From the NCBI RefSeq assembly GCF_000973085.1, contig NZ_CP011280.1:981202-1045201 (forward strand): 64,000 bases of DNA, written 5' to 3'. This document shows positions 27,655 through 37,203 of the stretch, one piece after another. A model generated the notes under the pieces. It saw only the letters and a list, made by a program, of their open reading frames with translations. It had not been told where the DNA came from and made no database searches. Numbering within the stretch: position 1 is the first letter of the stretch; each line of letters starts with the position of its first letter. The position numbers and the translations under genes are program-made. Source of the stretch: Sneathia vaginalis. GTDB lineage: Bacteria; Fusobacteriota; Fusobacteriia; Fusobacteriales; Leptotrichiaceae.

Positions 27655-29298
27655 ATGGGTATTATTAAAATTCTTGATGAAAATGTTTCTAACATTATTG
27701 CCGCAGGTGAAGTTGTTGAAAATCCTGCATCTATGCTAAAAGAACTCTATGAAAACAGTGTCGATGCTAAAAGTTCTAGTATAGAAATCAGTATGAAAAG
27801 TGATTTAAGCTATTTTAAAATTGTTGATGATGGTATAGGTATGAAAAAAGAAGACGTATACCTATGTATACAACGTCATGCAACATCTAAATTACAAAAA
27901 AAAGAGGATATATTTAATCTTAAAACATTTGGTTTTAGGGGTGAAGCACTTGCCTCTATTTCTAGTGTTTCAAAATTATGTATATCAAGTAAAACAGATA
28001 CTGATAAACTAGGTACGAAAATAACGGTATATGGTGGGAATATAATAAACGATACAAGTGTTGCAATGAAGACTGGTTGTATTATTGAAATACGTGATCT
28101 ATTCTACAATACACCAGCTAGAAAAAAATTTTTAAGAAAAGAAAAAACTGAAATAAGTGCAATAAAAGATATATTAGTTAAATTGGCTCTGTCTAATCCA
28201 ATAATTAAAACTAAATTAATAATAGATTCTAAAGTAATATTCTCAACTTCAGGAACTAACATGGATAATACCATAATAGAACTACTAGGTAAAAATATAT
28301 TTAAGAATTTAAAAAAGTTTAAGTATGGCTATCTTGGTAATCAAGAAATTTACCGTGGCACTAAAAACTATATCTACACCTACATAAACAATAGATACTG
28401 TAAATCTAACATAATTGAACGTGCAGTAATTGATGGATACTATACCAAATTAATGAAACATAAATACCCTTTTGCACTCATTCTATATGACATAGACCCT
28501 ACGCAAATTGATGTGAATGTACATCCCTCAAAAAAGATTATTAAATTTTCAGATGATAAGATTGTATACAAGCAAATTAGAACTAGTATAGAAGAATTTT
28601 TCTATGAAGATGATAGAAAAACCTATACTCCTGTCATACATGAACAAAAAGAAGTTTCAATAAATGAAAATGTTAGTACAACACAACAAGAATTATTCAC
28701 ATATGATGCTCATGATGATGTCGTAGAAAAAAATAACTATGATATATTAGCCCAAGTATTTGATACGTATATTATAGTAAAAAACAAGGATAGCCTTGAT
28801 TTTTACGATCAACATGCCATGCATGAAAGAATAACTTATGAAGCACTTAAGGACAAATACTACAATCAACAAATGGCAAAAAAACAGCTACTAATACCTG
28901 AGGTAATAGAACTATCTCTTACAGAAAAAAATGTATTACTTGCTAATATTAAAATATTTGAAGATTTTAAATTTGAACTTGATGAAATAAGTGAAACTGA
29001 AATAATTATACGTGCTGTTCCAGATTTTGAACTTAGAAACTCAAATGAAAGAATTATTAAAGGCATAATAGAATGCCTAATGGAGAATAAAACTGTTACA
29101 GATATTAGAGAAAAAGTAATAATCTCTATGGCTTGTAGAACTTCTATTATGGCTGGTCAAAAATTAAGCTATAATCAAATGACTGAATTAGTTAATAAGC
29201 TGCATGAAATAAATAAGTTTAACTGTCCTCATGGTAGACCCGTAATCTCTACAGTAACGAAAAATCAATTAGACAAATTATCTAAAAGAAAAATTTAG
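27655..29298 (+). CDS. mutL: DNA mismatch repair protein MutL
   Basis: GHKL ATPase N terminus with IAAGEVVENPASMLKEL, DDGIGM and FGFRGEAL (about residues 15-105), a linker, and a C-terminal domain with the endonuclease motif DQHAMHERITYE (about 377-388) and CPHGRP (about 522-527). The metal-site motif indicates a nicking MutL, as in bacteria without MutH. Length of 547 aa is somewhat short, mainly in the linker. mutS is not in the window. Ribosome-binding site GAGGTG. Any slippage-based phase variation in this genome would depend on this pathway's fidelity. Confidence 0.94.
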   Translation: MGIIKILDENVSNIIAAGEVVENPASMLKELYENSVDAKSSSIEISMKSDLSYFKIVDDGIGMKKEDVYLCIQRHATSKLQKKEDIFNLKTFGFRGEALASISSVSKLCISSKTDTDKLGTKITVYGGNIINDTSVAMKTGCIIEIRDLFYNTPARKKFLRKEKTEISAIKDILVKLALSNPIIKTKLIIDSKVIFSTSGTNMDNTIIELLGKNIFKNLKKFKYGYLGNQEIYRGTKNYIYTYINNRYCKSNIIERAVIDGYYTKLMKHKYPFALILYDIDPTQIDVNVHPSKKIIKFSDDKIVYKQIRTSIEEFFYEDDRKTYTPVIHEQKEVSINENVSTTQQELFTYDAHDDVVEKNNYDILAQVFDTYIIVKNKDSLDFYDQHAMHERITYEALKDKYYNQQMAKKQLLIPEVIELSLTEKNVLLANIKIFEDFKFELDEISETEIIIRAVPDFELRNSNERIIKGIIECLMENKTVTDIREKVIISMACRTSIMAGQKLSYNQMTELVNKLHEINKFNCPHGRPVISTVTKNQLDKLSKRKI

Positions 29299-29348
29299 TT
29301 TTTACTTGTAATTTTTTTTAAAATATGTATAATAAGGTAGGATATTAT

Positions 29349-29807
29349 ATGCTAAAAATTAATATAATCACAGTTGGAAAAGTAAAAGAACAGTATATTA
29401 ACGACGGAATAAAGGAATTTTCTAAACGTCTTTCTAAGTATGTTAGCTTAAAAATTGTAGAATTGGCTGAAGAGGCTGACAATGCCACTTCTGTCGATAT
29501 AGAATCTAATAGAATATTAGCTTATCTTGAAAAAACTAAAGGTTATACTATACTTCTTGATTTAAAAGGAAAAGAACTTGATTCTGTAGAATTATCTAAT
29601 AAAATATCTAAACTTACTATTAATTACAGTGAAATATCCTTTTTAATAGGAGGATCTAAAGGAATAAATAATATGGTACGAGAAAAATGTGATTATTCAC
29701 TTTGTTTTTCTAAGTTTACCTTCCCCCATCAACTATTTAGATTAATACTATTAGAACAAATATACAGATCTATCTGTATAATAAATAATATAAAATATCA
29801 TAAATAA
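29349..29807 (+). CDS. rlmH: 23S rRNA (pseudouridine1915-N3)-methyltransferase
   Basis: SPOUT methyltransferase acting on 70S ribosomes. Visible are the N-terminal KINIITVGK, LLDLKGKELDS, SFLIGGSKG (SAM site) and the C-terminal FTFPHQLFRLILLEQIYRS knot. I place the start at ATG 29349 because AAGGTAGGA lies upstream of it and the family begins at this point; an in-frame ATG at 29325 lacks a site and would add eight residues. Length of 152 aa is near the usual 155-160. Confidence 0.92.
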   Translation: MLKINIITVGKVKEQYINDGIKEFSKRLSKYVSLKIVELAEEADNATSVDIESNRILAYLEKTKGYTILLDLKGKELDSVELSNKISKLTINYSEISFLIGGSKGINNMVREKCDYSLCFSKFTFPHQLFRLILLEQIYRSICIINNIKYHK

Positions 29808-29819
29808 TGGAGGTTGAAT

Positions 29820-30275
29820 ATGTACTCATACGATGATGAGTTTACTTACACTATTGACGGAGAATTAGAATATTTTACATGTATTGGAAATGTTAAAATA
29901 AAGGATAACGAATATATTATTGGTGAAAATGACTATGGTCAAAAAAGGGCGTTTAAAGTTGACGAGGATGAAGAAGAACTTTACTTACTAGATGATGATG
30001 AAGAAGAATATGTTTTTGAATGTTTTCAAAGACAATCATTAGATGAAGATCCTGATTTTGGTGATTTAGATGATGATTATGAATATGAATCAAAATACAT
30101 AGAAGGTCATAATGATGATGACGATAATGAATTTGATGATTTTGTTGATGACAATGAAAAAAGTAATTATCCTGTATTTGATTATGATGACAATGATGAT
30201 AAAGATATTTATGATAGTGATATAGATGATGATAGCTTCATAAATGATTTACTTGAAGATGAAGAAGAAGAATAG
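29820..30275 (+). CDS. Highly acidic DUF1292-like protein
   Basis: 151 aa. The N-terminal third (FTYTIDGELEYFTCIGNVKI...EYIIGEN) resembles DUF1292 proteins, small cytosolic proteins of unknown role. From about residue 45 the protein is dominated by Asp and Glu, ending in EEEE, with an extremely low predicted isoelectric point and probably disordered. Start taken as ATG 29820 with GGAGG 6 nt upstream; an in-frame TTG at 29814 overlaps the Shine-Dalgarno region and is less likely. It could chelate cations or mimic nucleic acid, but nothing proves this. Lies 12 bp after rlmH. Confidence 0.7.
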   Translation: MYSYDDEFTYTIDGELEYFTCIGNVKIKDNEYIIGENDYGQKRAFKVDEDEEELYLLDDDEEEYVFECFQRQSLDEDPDFGDLDDDYEYESKYIEGHNDDDDNEFDDFVDDNEKSNYPVFDYDDNDDKDIYDSDIDDDSFINDLLEDEEEE

Positions 30276-30281
30276 AAGAAA

Positions 30282-30659
30282 ATGATTAATATAGATATCT
30301 GTAGTGTATTTAATTACTATGATAGCAATACTGAGAATATTGATTCATTAAATCTTGAATTTATTAGGTTAAATAAAGAAACTCTTTATTGTGAAAATGA
30401 AAAACTCTATTTAATTTTAGAAGAAAATAAGATTACAATAAAAAAAGACGATAAGCTTAGCTATACTAAGGTATTTGACCTTGATAACTATACTACCGCC
30501 TTTTTAAAACTTGATAATATGGTTATGAATACTAAAATAAAAACCATATTCTTAAGAAATACTAATAACCATATTAATATTAATGCTAAAGAATATTCAA
30601 TAAATGATGAGTTCTTATCTGAAATTAATATTAATATATATTTTAAAGGAGAAAATTAA
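30282..30659 (+). CDS. Small beta-rich protein, possibly DUF1934-like
   Basis: 125 aa, no signal peptide. The alternation of short beta-strands, with KVFDLDNYTTAFLKLDNMVMNTKIKTIFL and a C-terminal strand pair, has the layout of DUF1934 (YwiB-like, calycin-fold) proteins, but key residues are not clear, so this is a weak suggestion. It lies between the acidic protein and lysS with 6-bp and 1-bp gaps, so it belongs to the same transcript. Confidence 0.55.
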   Translation: MINIDICSVFNYYDSNTENIDSLNLEFIRLNKETLYCENEKLYLILEENKITIKKDDKLSYTKVFDLDNYTTAFLKLDNMVMNTKIKTIFLRNTNNHININAKEYSINDEFLSEININIYFKGEN

Positions 30660-30660
30660 A

Positions 30661-32139
30661 ATGGCTGAACAAACAACTAGCTATATCATGGGTGAAAAAC
30701 TTAAAAAAGTTCAACAACTACGTGATATGGATATAGAACCTTATGGTAGATTTTTTGATAAAAAAGATATGATAAAAGATATTTGGAACAACAAAGATGA
30801 TAGCGAACGTATATTTATTACCGCTGGACGTATAGTTTCATACAGAAGAATAGGTAAAAATGGATTTGCTCACTTAAAAGATCCATCAGGTAAGATACAA
30901 ATATATGTAAATAAAGGTGAAGTTGGCGAACAAGAATATGAAATATTCAAAAATATTGGTGTTGGTGATTTTATCGGTATAGAAGGTAGACTATTCTACA
31001 CTCAAACTGGTGAATTAACACTAAGAGCTATAAAATACACTGTTTTATCTAAGAATATTCGTCCATTACCTGATAAGGTTCATGGTTTAACTGATGTTGA
31101 ATTAAGATATAGACAAAGATATGTTGATCTTGTCATGAATGATGAAGTAATGGATACAATGAAAAAAAGATTTAAGATTATTAGCTACATCAGAAGATAT
31201 TTGGAAAATAAGGGATTTTACGAAGTTGAAACACCTATGCTACATCCAGTTGCAAGTGGGGCTAACGCTAAACCTTTCGTAACTTTCCACAATGCACTAG
31301 ATCAAGAAATGTACTTAAGAATAGCACCTGAACTATACTTAAAAAGACTATTAGTTGGTGGATTTGAAAAGGTATTTGAAATTAACCGTTCATTTAGAAA
31401 TGAAGGTATTTCAATTAAACATAATCCAGAATTTACAATGATGGAACTTTATCAAGCTTTTGCTGATTTTAATACCATGATGGATATAGCTGAAGATCTA
31501 ATATCTTCTCTTGCTTTCACATTATACGGTAAGTATGAATTAGAATATGAAGGTAAGATGATAAATCTTGCTAAACCATGGAGAAGAGTCACTATGGCTG
31601 ATATAGTAAAGGAAAAGACAGGATTTGATATACATAAGGTTACATCTGATGAAGAAGCTATTAACTTTGCTAAAAGCATAGATATACCTTTAGATCCTAA
31701 GGTTAAATACACTAAATATGGTATCTTAAACTTACTATTTGAAGAAAAGGTAGAATCTACATTAATTAATCCTACTTTTGTTACAACTTATCCAAAAGAA
31801 ATTTCACCTTTATCTAAAAATTCATATAAGAGTGAAGACTGGGTAGATAGATTTGAATTATTCATAACTGGTAGAGAATATGGTAATGCATATTCAGAAC
31901 TAAATGACCCTATGGAACAAAAAGCTAGATTTGAAGACCAAGTTAAGAAAAAACAAGAAGGTGACGATGAAGCTTGCGATATGGACCTAGACTATATCAG
32001 AGCCCTAGAATATGGAATGCCACCTGCTGGAGGTCTTGGAATAGGTATTGATAGATTAACAATGCTATTAACAAATTCTGCCTCAATTAGAGATGTAATC
32101 CTATTCCCAACATTAAAGAAAGAAAAGAATATAGATTAA
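30661..32139 (+). CDS. lysS: Lysyl-tRNA synthetase (class II)
   Basis: Charges tRNA-Lys. OB-fold anticodon domain (FITAGRIVSYRRIGKNGFAHL-type segment), then the class II core with VETPMLHPVASGANAKPF, RIAPELYLKRLLVGGFEKVFEINRSFRNEG (motif 2, split here by its conserved parts APELYLKRL and FRNEGI) and GLGIGIDRLTMLL (motif 3). I use ATG 30661 (MAEQTT...) with AAAGGAG upstream; 492 aa is typical. Last gene of the rightward block, followed by a terminator. Confidence 0.96.
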   Translation: MAEQTTSYIMGEKLKKVQQLRDMDIEPYGRFFDKKDMIKDIWNNKDDSERIFITAGRIVSYRRIGKNGFAHLKDPSGKIQIYVNKGEVGEQEYEIFKNIGVGDFIGIEGRLFYTQTGELTLRAIKYTVLSKNIRPLPDKVHGLTDVELRYRQRYVDLVMNDEVMDTMKKRFKIISYIRRYLENKGFYEVETPMLHPVASGANAKPFVTFHNALDQEMYLRIAPELYLKRLLVGGFEKVFEINRSFRNEGISIKHNPEFTMMELYQAFADFNTMMDIAEDLISSLAFTLYGKYELEYEGKMINLAKPWRRVTMADIVKEKTGFDIHKVTSDEEAINFAKSIDIPLDPKVKYTKYGILNLLFEEKVESTLINPTFVTTYPKEISPLSKNSYKSEDWVDRFELFITGREYGNAYSELNDPMEQKARFEDQVKKKQEGDDEACDMDLDYIRALEYGMPPAGGLGIGIDRLTMLLTNSASIRDVILFPTLKKEKNID

Positions 32140-32166
32140 AAAATGCCAGACACATCTGGCATTTTA
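32140..32166. terminator. Terminator between convergent lysS and adhesin
   Basis: AAAATGCCAGA (32140-32150) and TCTGGCATTTT (32155-32165) with loop CACA, A/T runs on both sides, so usable on both strands. The adhesin stop codon lies within it. Confidence 0.9.
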
Positions 32167-34446
32167 ATTTTGACCTAATCTTTTCATGACTTTTTCAAGT
32201 TGTTTTTCTAATCTATTAGTCTTTTCAGTTTGTTCTTTTAATCTATTTTCAAGATCACTAATTCTCTTATCCTTACTATTTACACTACCAAGCATTACTC
32301 CAGCTCCAATACCAAAGGCAAGATTACCCTTACTATTAACTGATCCACTTAGTTTGTAGATAAAGTTTTGATTATCATTTGTTCCACTAAATCCAACAGC
32401 TACTGCATGAGAACCACCATAATATCCATATGATGCTGCTAAATTAAACTTCTTATCTCCCATTACTTGTGGTAGATTAGCCATAGCCACTGCATTTGAT
32501 ACTCCACCTAAAGCAAGGTCTGATTTCTTATCTACTTCTTTAACATCTTTTTGTAGTTGTTGTATATCACTAGTATTCTTTTCTACTTTTGTTCTAACAG
32601 CCTTTAATTGACTTACATTTACTGCATCTTTAGCTTTGACACCATTAGCTACATTTGTTATGACTTTTTCACCATCTTTAACACGTAATATTACATTCTT
32701 TTTTTCATCACTTTTTAACTTAGAATATTCTTCTTCAGATAAAACTTTTTCATCTAAAACATATTCAAATGTATTTGAACCTCCAACATTTTCATTTACT
32801 TTAAAGGTTGCTATATGTTCTTTTGGTGTTTTAGTTTCTGTTGGTGTAGGTGCAATTTGTGGTGTTACAGCAGGTTTACTAGTATTAGGTTGTGTTGTTT
32901 GAGATTGTTTACTAGTTTTATCATCATCTACTGATATATCAATACCATCTCCTTTTAACACCAAAGTATCTCCTAATTTAACGTTTATAGTTTTTTCTCC
33001 TGCTTTTACATTTATATATTGGTTCTTTATTACTTGTTTTAGTTGTGCAACATTAACTGCATCAGTATCTTCACTACCTGCTGCAAGTCCTGTTAATTGA
33101 CGAGTCATTCCTGTATCTTCATTACCTATAGATACTGCAGCTCCTGTTGATTTCCACATACAAATTGCCTTATTATATGCCATTGAATTTTCAGCACTTA
33201 ATCTTTCAACCTCTTCTTTTAAATTTTTATCATCGGGCTTAGTTTTTAATTCATCTTTTTTTACTTTCAAATTATTATATGCCTTAACCCATTCATCATA
33301 TTTTTCATCATTCCCTATTTTTTTATTCAAATCTACTTTATCAACAAATGGAACATAACCTAAAGTCCCTTTATCTCTATTTGATATAGAACCATAACCT
33401 AAAGCTACACCAGTTTCATAATTTACTTTTGAACTTACACCTAATGCTGTTGCAAATCCAACATTAGCATTTGAATAAGGTCCTATCGCTAATGACCAGT
33501 TACCATTTACATTTGCTTTATATCCATATGCCATACTTGCTAGTCCTATAGCATTTGAATTACTACCACTTGCAATTGTATAGTTCCCTATAGCATTTGA
33601 ATCACGACCAATTGATATAGCATCTTCACCTGATGAAACTAAAAAAGATCCTAAAGCTAAACCATGTTGTCCTCCTCGGTATTCTTTTTCTTTTTCTTTT
33701 TCCCCATATTTATATTTAGATTCTGAACCTATAACTTCATTCCCATATCCAAATGACATTCCTAAATCTTCAACTTTAGAACTTTTACCGAAAATAACAC
33801 TACCACCACTAATTGTATTTGTCATACCAGTAACTACATTTTGATCAGATCCTTTTTTATTGTATTCCCATACTGCTAATTCATTTTTTTTATCAGCATT
33901 TTTATTAATTGCTGTCCATCCAACTAAATTCCCTTGACCTATAACTACATTGTGTTCTCCAGATACTTTTGTAAGCTTATTATCTCCATTATAGTAATCT
34001 ATTCCTACAACAACATTATATGCACCATCGACTTCAAGATTATTACCTAAAACAACACTATTATTTTTACCATTTTTTATACCTGTAAGTTTAGAATTTA
34101 CACCAATTACAATACCATTATCTCCTCCTTTAGCACCATCATTAGTATAATTACTATTTGGACCTGTTTCATTTGAATTTACTGAAATATAATGTAATCC
34201 ATCATTTAAATTTATTGTATATGCTTTATTATTTTCATCAATAACTACTAGCTTATACTTATTTTTTTCTTCATTTGTAAGCTTATTGTATTCTTCTTCT
34301 GTTAAAACTTTCTTACTTTGTGCATCAACATATATTTTAATATTATCTGCGTATCCTATACTACCATAGAATAAGAATGGTAATATTGTTAATATCATTA
34401 ATTTAAGTTTAAATTTAAAACTAAACTTAATGTCATTTATATTCAT
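32164..34446 (-). CDS. Trimeric autotransporter adhesin (YadA-like), 760 aa
   Basis: Long extended signal peptide (about 1-33, cleavage near YAD), a short domain containing LTEEEYNKLTNEEKNKYKLV, a beta-roll head with many AIG/xxG repeats (about 90-350), neck TDAVNVAQLKQVI (about 465), stalk with a second copy-like segment LSEEEYSKLKSDEKKN, a second neck KDAVNVSQLKAV and the YadA anchor (about 655-720). A 40-residue coiled coil follows the barrel. ATG 34446 has GGAGGGG 7 nt upstream. Its promoter has a 9-nt G run. The anchor-coding DNA is nearly identical to that of the next two adhesins. Surface adhesion or matrix binding is the family role; the target is unknown. Confidence 0.93.
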   Translation of the reverse strand: MNINDIKFSFKFKLKLMILTILPFLFYGSIGYADNIKIYVDAQSKKVLTEEEYNKLTNEEKNKYKLVVIDENNKAYTINLNDGLHYISVNSNETGPNSNYTNDGAKGGDNGIVIGVNSKLTGIKNGKNNSVVLGNNLEVDGAYNVVVGIDYYNGDNKLTKVSGEHNVVIGQGNLVGWTAINKNADKKNELAVWEYNKKGSDQNVVTGMTNTISGGSVIFGKSSKVEDLGMSFGYGNEVIGSESKYKYGEKEKEKEYRGGQHGLALGSFLVSSGEDAISIGRDSNAIGNYTIASGSNSNAIGLASMAYGYKANVNGNWSLAIGPYSNANVGFATALGVSSKVNYETGVALGYGSISNRDKGTLGYVPFVDKVDLNKKIGNDEKYDEWVKAYNNLKVKKDELKTKPDDKNLKEEVERLSAENSMAYNKAICMWKSTGAAVSIGNEDTGMTRQLTGLAAGSEDTDAVNVAQLKQVIKNQYINVKAGEKTINVKLGDTLVLKGDGIDISVDDDKTSKQSQTTQPNTSKPAVTPQIAPTPTETKTPKEHIATFKVNENVGGSNTFEYVLDEKVLSEEEYSKLKSDEKKNVILRVKDGEKVITNVANGVKAKDAVNVSQLKAVRTKVEKNTSDIQQLQKDVKEVDKKSDLALGGVSNAVAMANLPQVMGDKKFNLAASYGYYGGSHAVAVGFSGTNDNQNFIYKLSGSVNSKGNLAFGIGAGVMLGSVNSKDKRISDLENRLKEQTEKTNRLEKQLEKVMKRLGQN

Positions 34447-34468
34447 ATATAATCCCCTCCAACTCTGT

Positions 34469-34495
34469 ATTCTACCCCCCCCCGCATATTTTCAA
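34469..34495 (-). promoter_or_regulatory. Phase-variable promoter with C9/G9 spacer tract
   Basis: Coding strand: TTGAAA (34495-34490), 6 nt, nine G (34483-34475), then TAGAAT (34474-34469) touching the run. Spacer is 15 nt at this length; 11 G would give 17. Confidence 0.72.
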
Positions 34496-34533
34496 GGCTT
34501 TTTTAGCATTTTATATAAACATTTTTTAACATC

Positions 34534-34579
34534 AAAAAAGATGAAGCTCGCAACAGTTTGCAATACCTCATCTTTTTCC
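34534..34579 (-). terminator. Terminator of the split adhesin locus
   Basis: AAAAAGATGA and TCATCTTTTT outer arms with an inner TTGC/GCGA-type imperfect stem, followed by T residues leftwards. Confidence 0.7.
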
Positions 34580-34595
34580 TATTAATGTTTATTAA

Positions 34596-36368
34596 CTATT
34601 TATTCATTAATCTTTTCACAATATCTTCTAGTTTTTGAATTCTTTCATTTTGTTTTCTAATATTTTCTGCAAATATATTATTTTGTTTAGTTAATTCTTC
34701 TATTTTCTTATCCTTACTATTTACACTACCCATCATAACACCAGCTCCAATACCAAAGGCAAGATTACCCTTACTATTAACTGATCCACTTAGTTTGTAG
34801 ATAAAGTTTTGATTATCATTTGTTCCACTAAAGCCTATAGCTAACGCATGAGAACCTCCATAATATCCATATGATGCTGCTAAATTAAACTTCTTATCTC
34901 CCATTACTTGTGGTAGATTAGCCATAGCCACTGCATTTGATACTCCACCTAAAGCTAGGTCTGATTTCTTATTTGCATCCTCTATCTTTTTATTCATTTC
35001 TTCTTTTTCCTTGGCTAATAGACCAGCACCTTTTGTTATATCCTTGAAAAAGTCTTCTTCCTTAGCATTAGGCTTATTTTTCTTTTCTTTCCATACTTCA
35101 AAGGCACTCTTTCCATCTTGTCCATCTTTTCCATTTTTTCCATCTTGCCCTTTATCACCTTTATCGCCTTTTAACCATTTAACAAAGTCTCCTTCACTTT
35201 TGCCTGCATTACCATCTTGCTTTAACCAACTTTGATATGCTGATTCACCATCGCCTTTTATTCCTTGTTCTCCTTTTAATGAATCAATAAAATCTAATTC
35301 AGTTAAGTCCTTCAATTTTTTATTATGCTTATCTGCATATTCAATAGCTTTAGATGATGTAGCCCATATATCATATGCACTCTTTCCTGCTTTTAATGTA
35401 ACTTTTTTATCTACATAACTTCTCATTGCTTTTAATTGAGCAACATTAACTGCATCTGTATCTTCACTACCTGCTGAAAGACCTGTTAATTGACGAGTTA
35501 TACCTTTATCAGGATTACCTATAGATATTGCACTAACTGTACTAAAATACGGTGTTACTCCTTTAATTTTATCTTCTAATTCTTCTAATGCTGTATCTAA
35601 TGTTTCTCTTTCAGTTTTTAAACTTTTTATTTTTACTTTTTTTTCATTTAAATCTCTTTCCAAAGAATCTTTTGTTTTTTTAATTTGTTGCAAAATATAA
35701 TTTTCATGGACATTAGTTTCATTAAATTCATTAAGACCCTTTATATTAATTTCATTTTTTTCATTTTCTTTTTCTAAATTTTTTATGTCATAAATATTAT
35801 TCTTTATTTCCTGTTTTTTATCTTTTATTTTTTTTATATAATCAGTGTATTTTACACTTTCATCTAATCCTAAATCTTTATTTGTATATTCTTTATCTTC
35901 AACAACATTATATCCATACTTCCCTTTTTCTCTATCTGCTAGTGCTTCGCTACCTATTGAAAATCCTTCTTCAATTTTTGTTACTGCACCTTTTCCTATA
36001 GATACTCCTTCAGTTGCACTAGGTTCTACAGTTCCTCCTGAAAGTGCAAGTGAATTTTTAGCCTTTGCATAACTCCAACTACCCATTGCAATTGCATTAT
36101 TCCCATATGCTTCTGATTCATAACCACTCGCAAATGAACTATTACCATAAGCTTTAGTATAATATCCAAATGATATTGATTCTTTACCTGCTGAAAGTGT
36201 ATTATATCCATAAGAAATTGAATGAATTCCTGAAGATATGGCATTTTCACCACCTGCAAATGTTCCTTTATTACCTGCAACACTTTCTATTCCTATTGCG
36301 AATGCTCCTTGTCCATATGAAGCATTTCTAACACCTATAGCAGTTGAATTATTACTTGGTTTATTCAT
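34596..36368 (-). CDS. Trimeric autotransporter adhesin, downstream part of a frameshifted gene
   Basis: 590-aa open frame with no signal peptide. Starts in mid-head with NNSTAIGVRNASYG beta-roll repeats (about 1-150), then a long coiled coil (about 190-285), neck TDAVNVAQLKAM (about 310), a region with collagen-like Gly-X-Y triplets (KGDKGDKGQDGKNGKDGQDG) alternating with SAYDIW/SAYQSW/SAFEVW units (about 330-450), and a YadA anchor plus 43-residue coiled-coil tail. The ATG at 36368 overlaps the stop of the signal-bearing part (ATGA). One extra A in an A8 run (36391-36384) would fuse both frames, so this is one gene in an OFF or disrupted state. Confidence 0.85.
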   Translation of the reverse strand: MNKPSNNSTAIGVRNASYGQGAFAIGIESVAGNKGTFAGGENAISSGIHSISYGYNTLSAGKESISFGYYTKAYGNSSFASGYESEAYGNNAIAMGSWSYAKAKNSLALSGGTVEPSATEGVSIGKGAVTKIEEGFSIGSEALADREKGKYGYNVVEDKEYTNKDLGLDESVKYTDYIKKIKDKKQEIKNNIYDIKNLEKENEKNEINIKGLNEFNETNVHENYILQQIKKTKDSLERDLNEKKVKIKSLKTERETLDTALEELEDKIKGVTPYFSTVSAISIGNPDKGITRQLTGLSAGSEDTDAVNVAQLKAMRSYVDKKVTLKAGKSAYDIWATSSKAIEYADKHNKKLKDLTELDFIDSLKGEQGIKGDGESAYQSWLKQDGNAGKSEGDFVKWLKGDKGDKGQDGKNGKDGQDGKSAFEVWKEKKNKPNAKEEDFFKDITKGAGLLAKEKEEMNKKIEDANKKSDLALGGVSNAVAMANLPQVMGDKKFNLAASYGYYGGSHALAIGFSGTNDNQNFIYKLSGSVNSKGNLAFGIGAGVMMGSVNSKDKKIEELTKQNNIFAENIRKQNERIQKLEDIVKRLMNK

Positions 36369-37171
36369 TTCAAATAAACCAAATTTTTTTTAAAACTATA
36401 ATAATTATTTTTCCAATCATAATTTATAGCATAAGGCTTATTTTTCTCCTTAATTCCAGGATTATCTCTTTCTTGTTCATAGCCAATTATTAATTCTTTA
36501 TCCTTTATACCATTGGATATCTTCTTTTTAATTGGTTTCAATTGCATTCCAGCACTATTCCCCCAACCCAAAGCAATGTTAGAATTTAAATCTTGTCTAC
36601 CCCAATTATCTTTTCCTTTATACACGTTATTATTAAACATTGCTAAGTATTGTGCAGTATCATCATTAGCAGTATATATATTCCCATGCAATCCATCAAA
36701 TTGTAAAGCTCCTAGACTAAAATTATGGTTATTTAAGTCTAACTTTGTTTGTGCAAATGCTCCTCTTACAAATTTTTCATTACCTATACTTACACCTGAA
36801 ATTATTTGATTTTTACCATCAAGATTAATAAATCCTACAGAAAATTTAGCTTCCCCTCCATTTTCACCATCTTCTTTTATTTCTATTTTAACGCCTGGAT
36901 ACGTTCCACCATTTTTTGATGTTTTAAATTTACCAATTTCTATATTTTTTAAATCTTTTTCTATTTGTTTTTTTACTGCATTTGGTATTTTTTTATCTAT
37001 TTTTTTCCCTAATTCATCATCCAAATAGTCTAACCATTGATTTATTCGATCATCTACATAATCATTTATTTTATCTACATCTCCATTAGCATATATATTA
37101 CTTACTCCTGTAAGGAATATACTTGAAATAATTAAAATTAAATTAATCTTTTTCTTACCACTTTTTTTCAT
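36365..37171 (-). CDS. Trimeric autotransporter adhesin, N-terminal part of a frameshifted gene
   Basis: 268 aa with a signal peptide (about 1-28, cleavage after IYA), a helical stretch and a head domain of about 190 residues with strands such as KFSVGFINLDG and ISGVSIGNEKF. It ends at TGA just after SFKKNLVYLK. Inserting one A in the A8 run changes this to SFKKKFGLFEMNKPSNNS and continues into the downstream head repeats. In the present frame the product would be exported but lack an anchor. Promoter has a 9-nt G run. ATG 37171 is preceded by GAGGTATT. Confidence 0.83.
   Translation of the reverse strand: MKKSGKKKINLILIISSIFLTGVSNIYANGDVDKINDYVDDRINQWLDYLDDELGKKIDKKIPNAVKKQIEKDLKNIEIGKFKTSKNGGTYPGVKIEIKEDGENGGEAKFSVGFINLDGKNQIISGVSIGNEKFVRGAFAQTKLDLNNHNFSLGALQFDGLHGNIYTANDDTAQYLAMFNNNVYKGKDNWGRQDLNSNIALGWGNSAGMQLKPIKKKISNGIKDKELIIGYEQERDNPGIKEKNKPYAINYDWKNNYYSFKKNLVYLK
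36384..36391 (-). repeat. A8 homopolymer at the adhesin frameshift
   Basis: Eight A on the coding strand, between TTTT and TTTGG, in the last codons of the N-terminal part. A9 restores a single frame of roughly 860 residues. Such runs slip in replication and also in transcription. Confidence 0.8.
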
Positions 37172-37203
37172 ACTAATACCTCAACTTAAAAATATTTCAG
37201 ATA

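Noticed and set aside
27510..27695. 61-codon leftward open frame inside the ncRNA region
   Set aside because: It is the complement of a structured RNA and of the start of mutL, without a ribosome-binding site.
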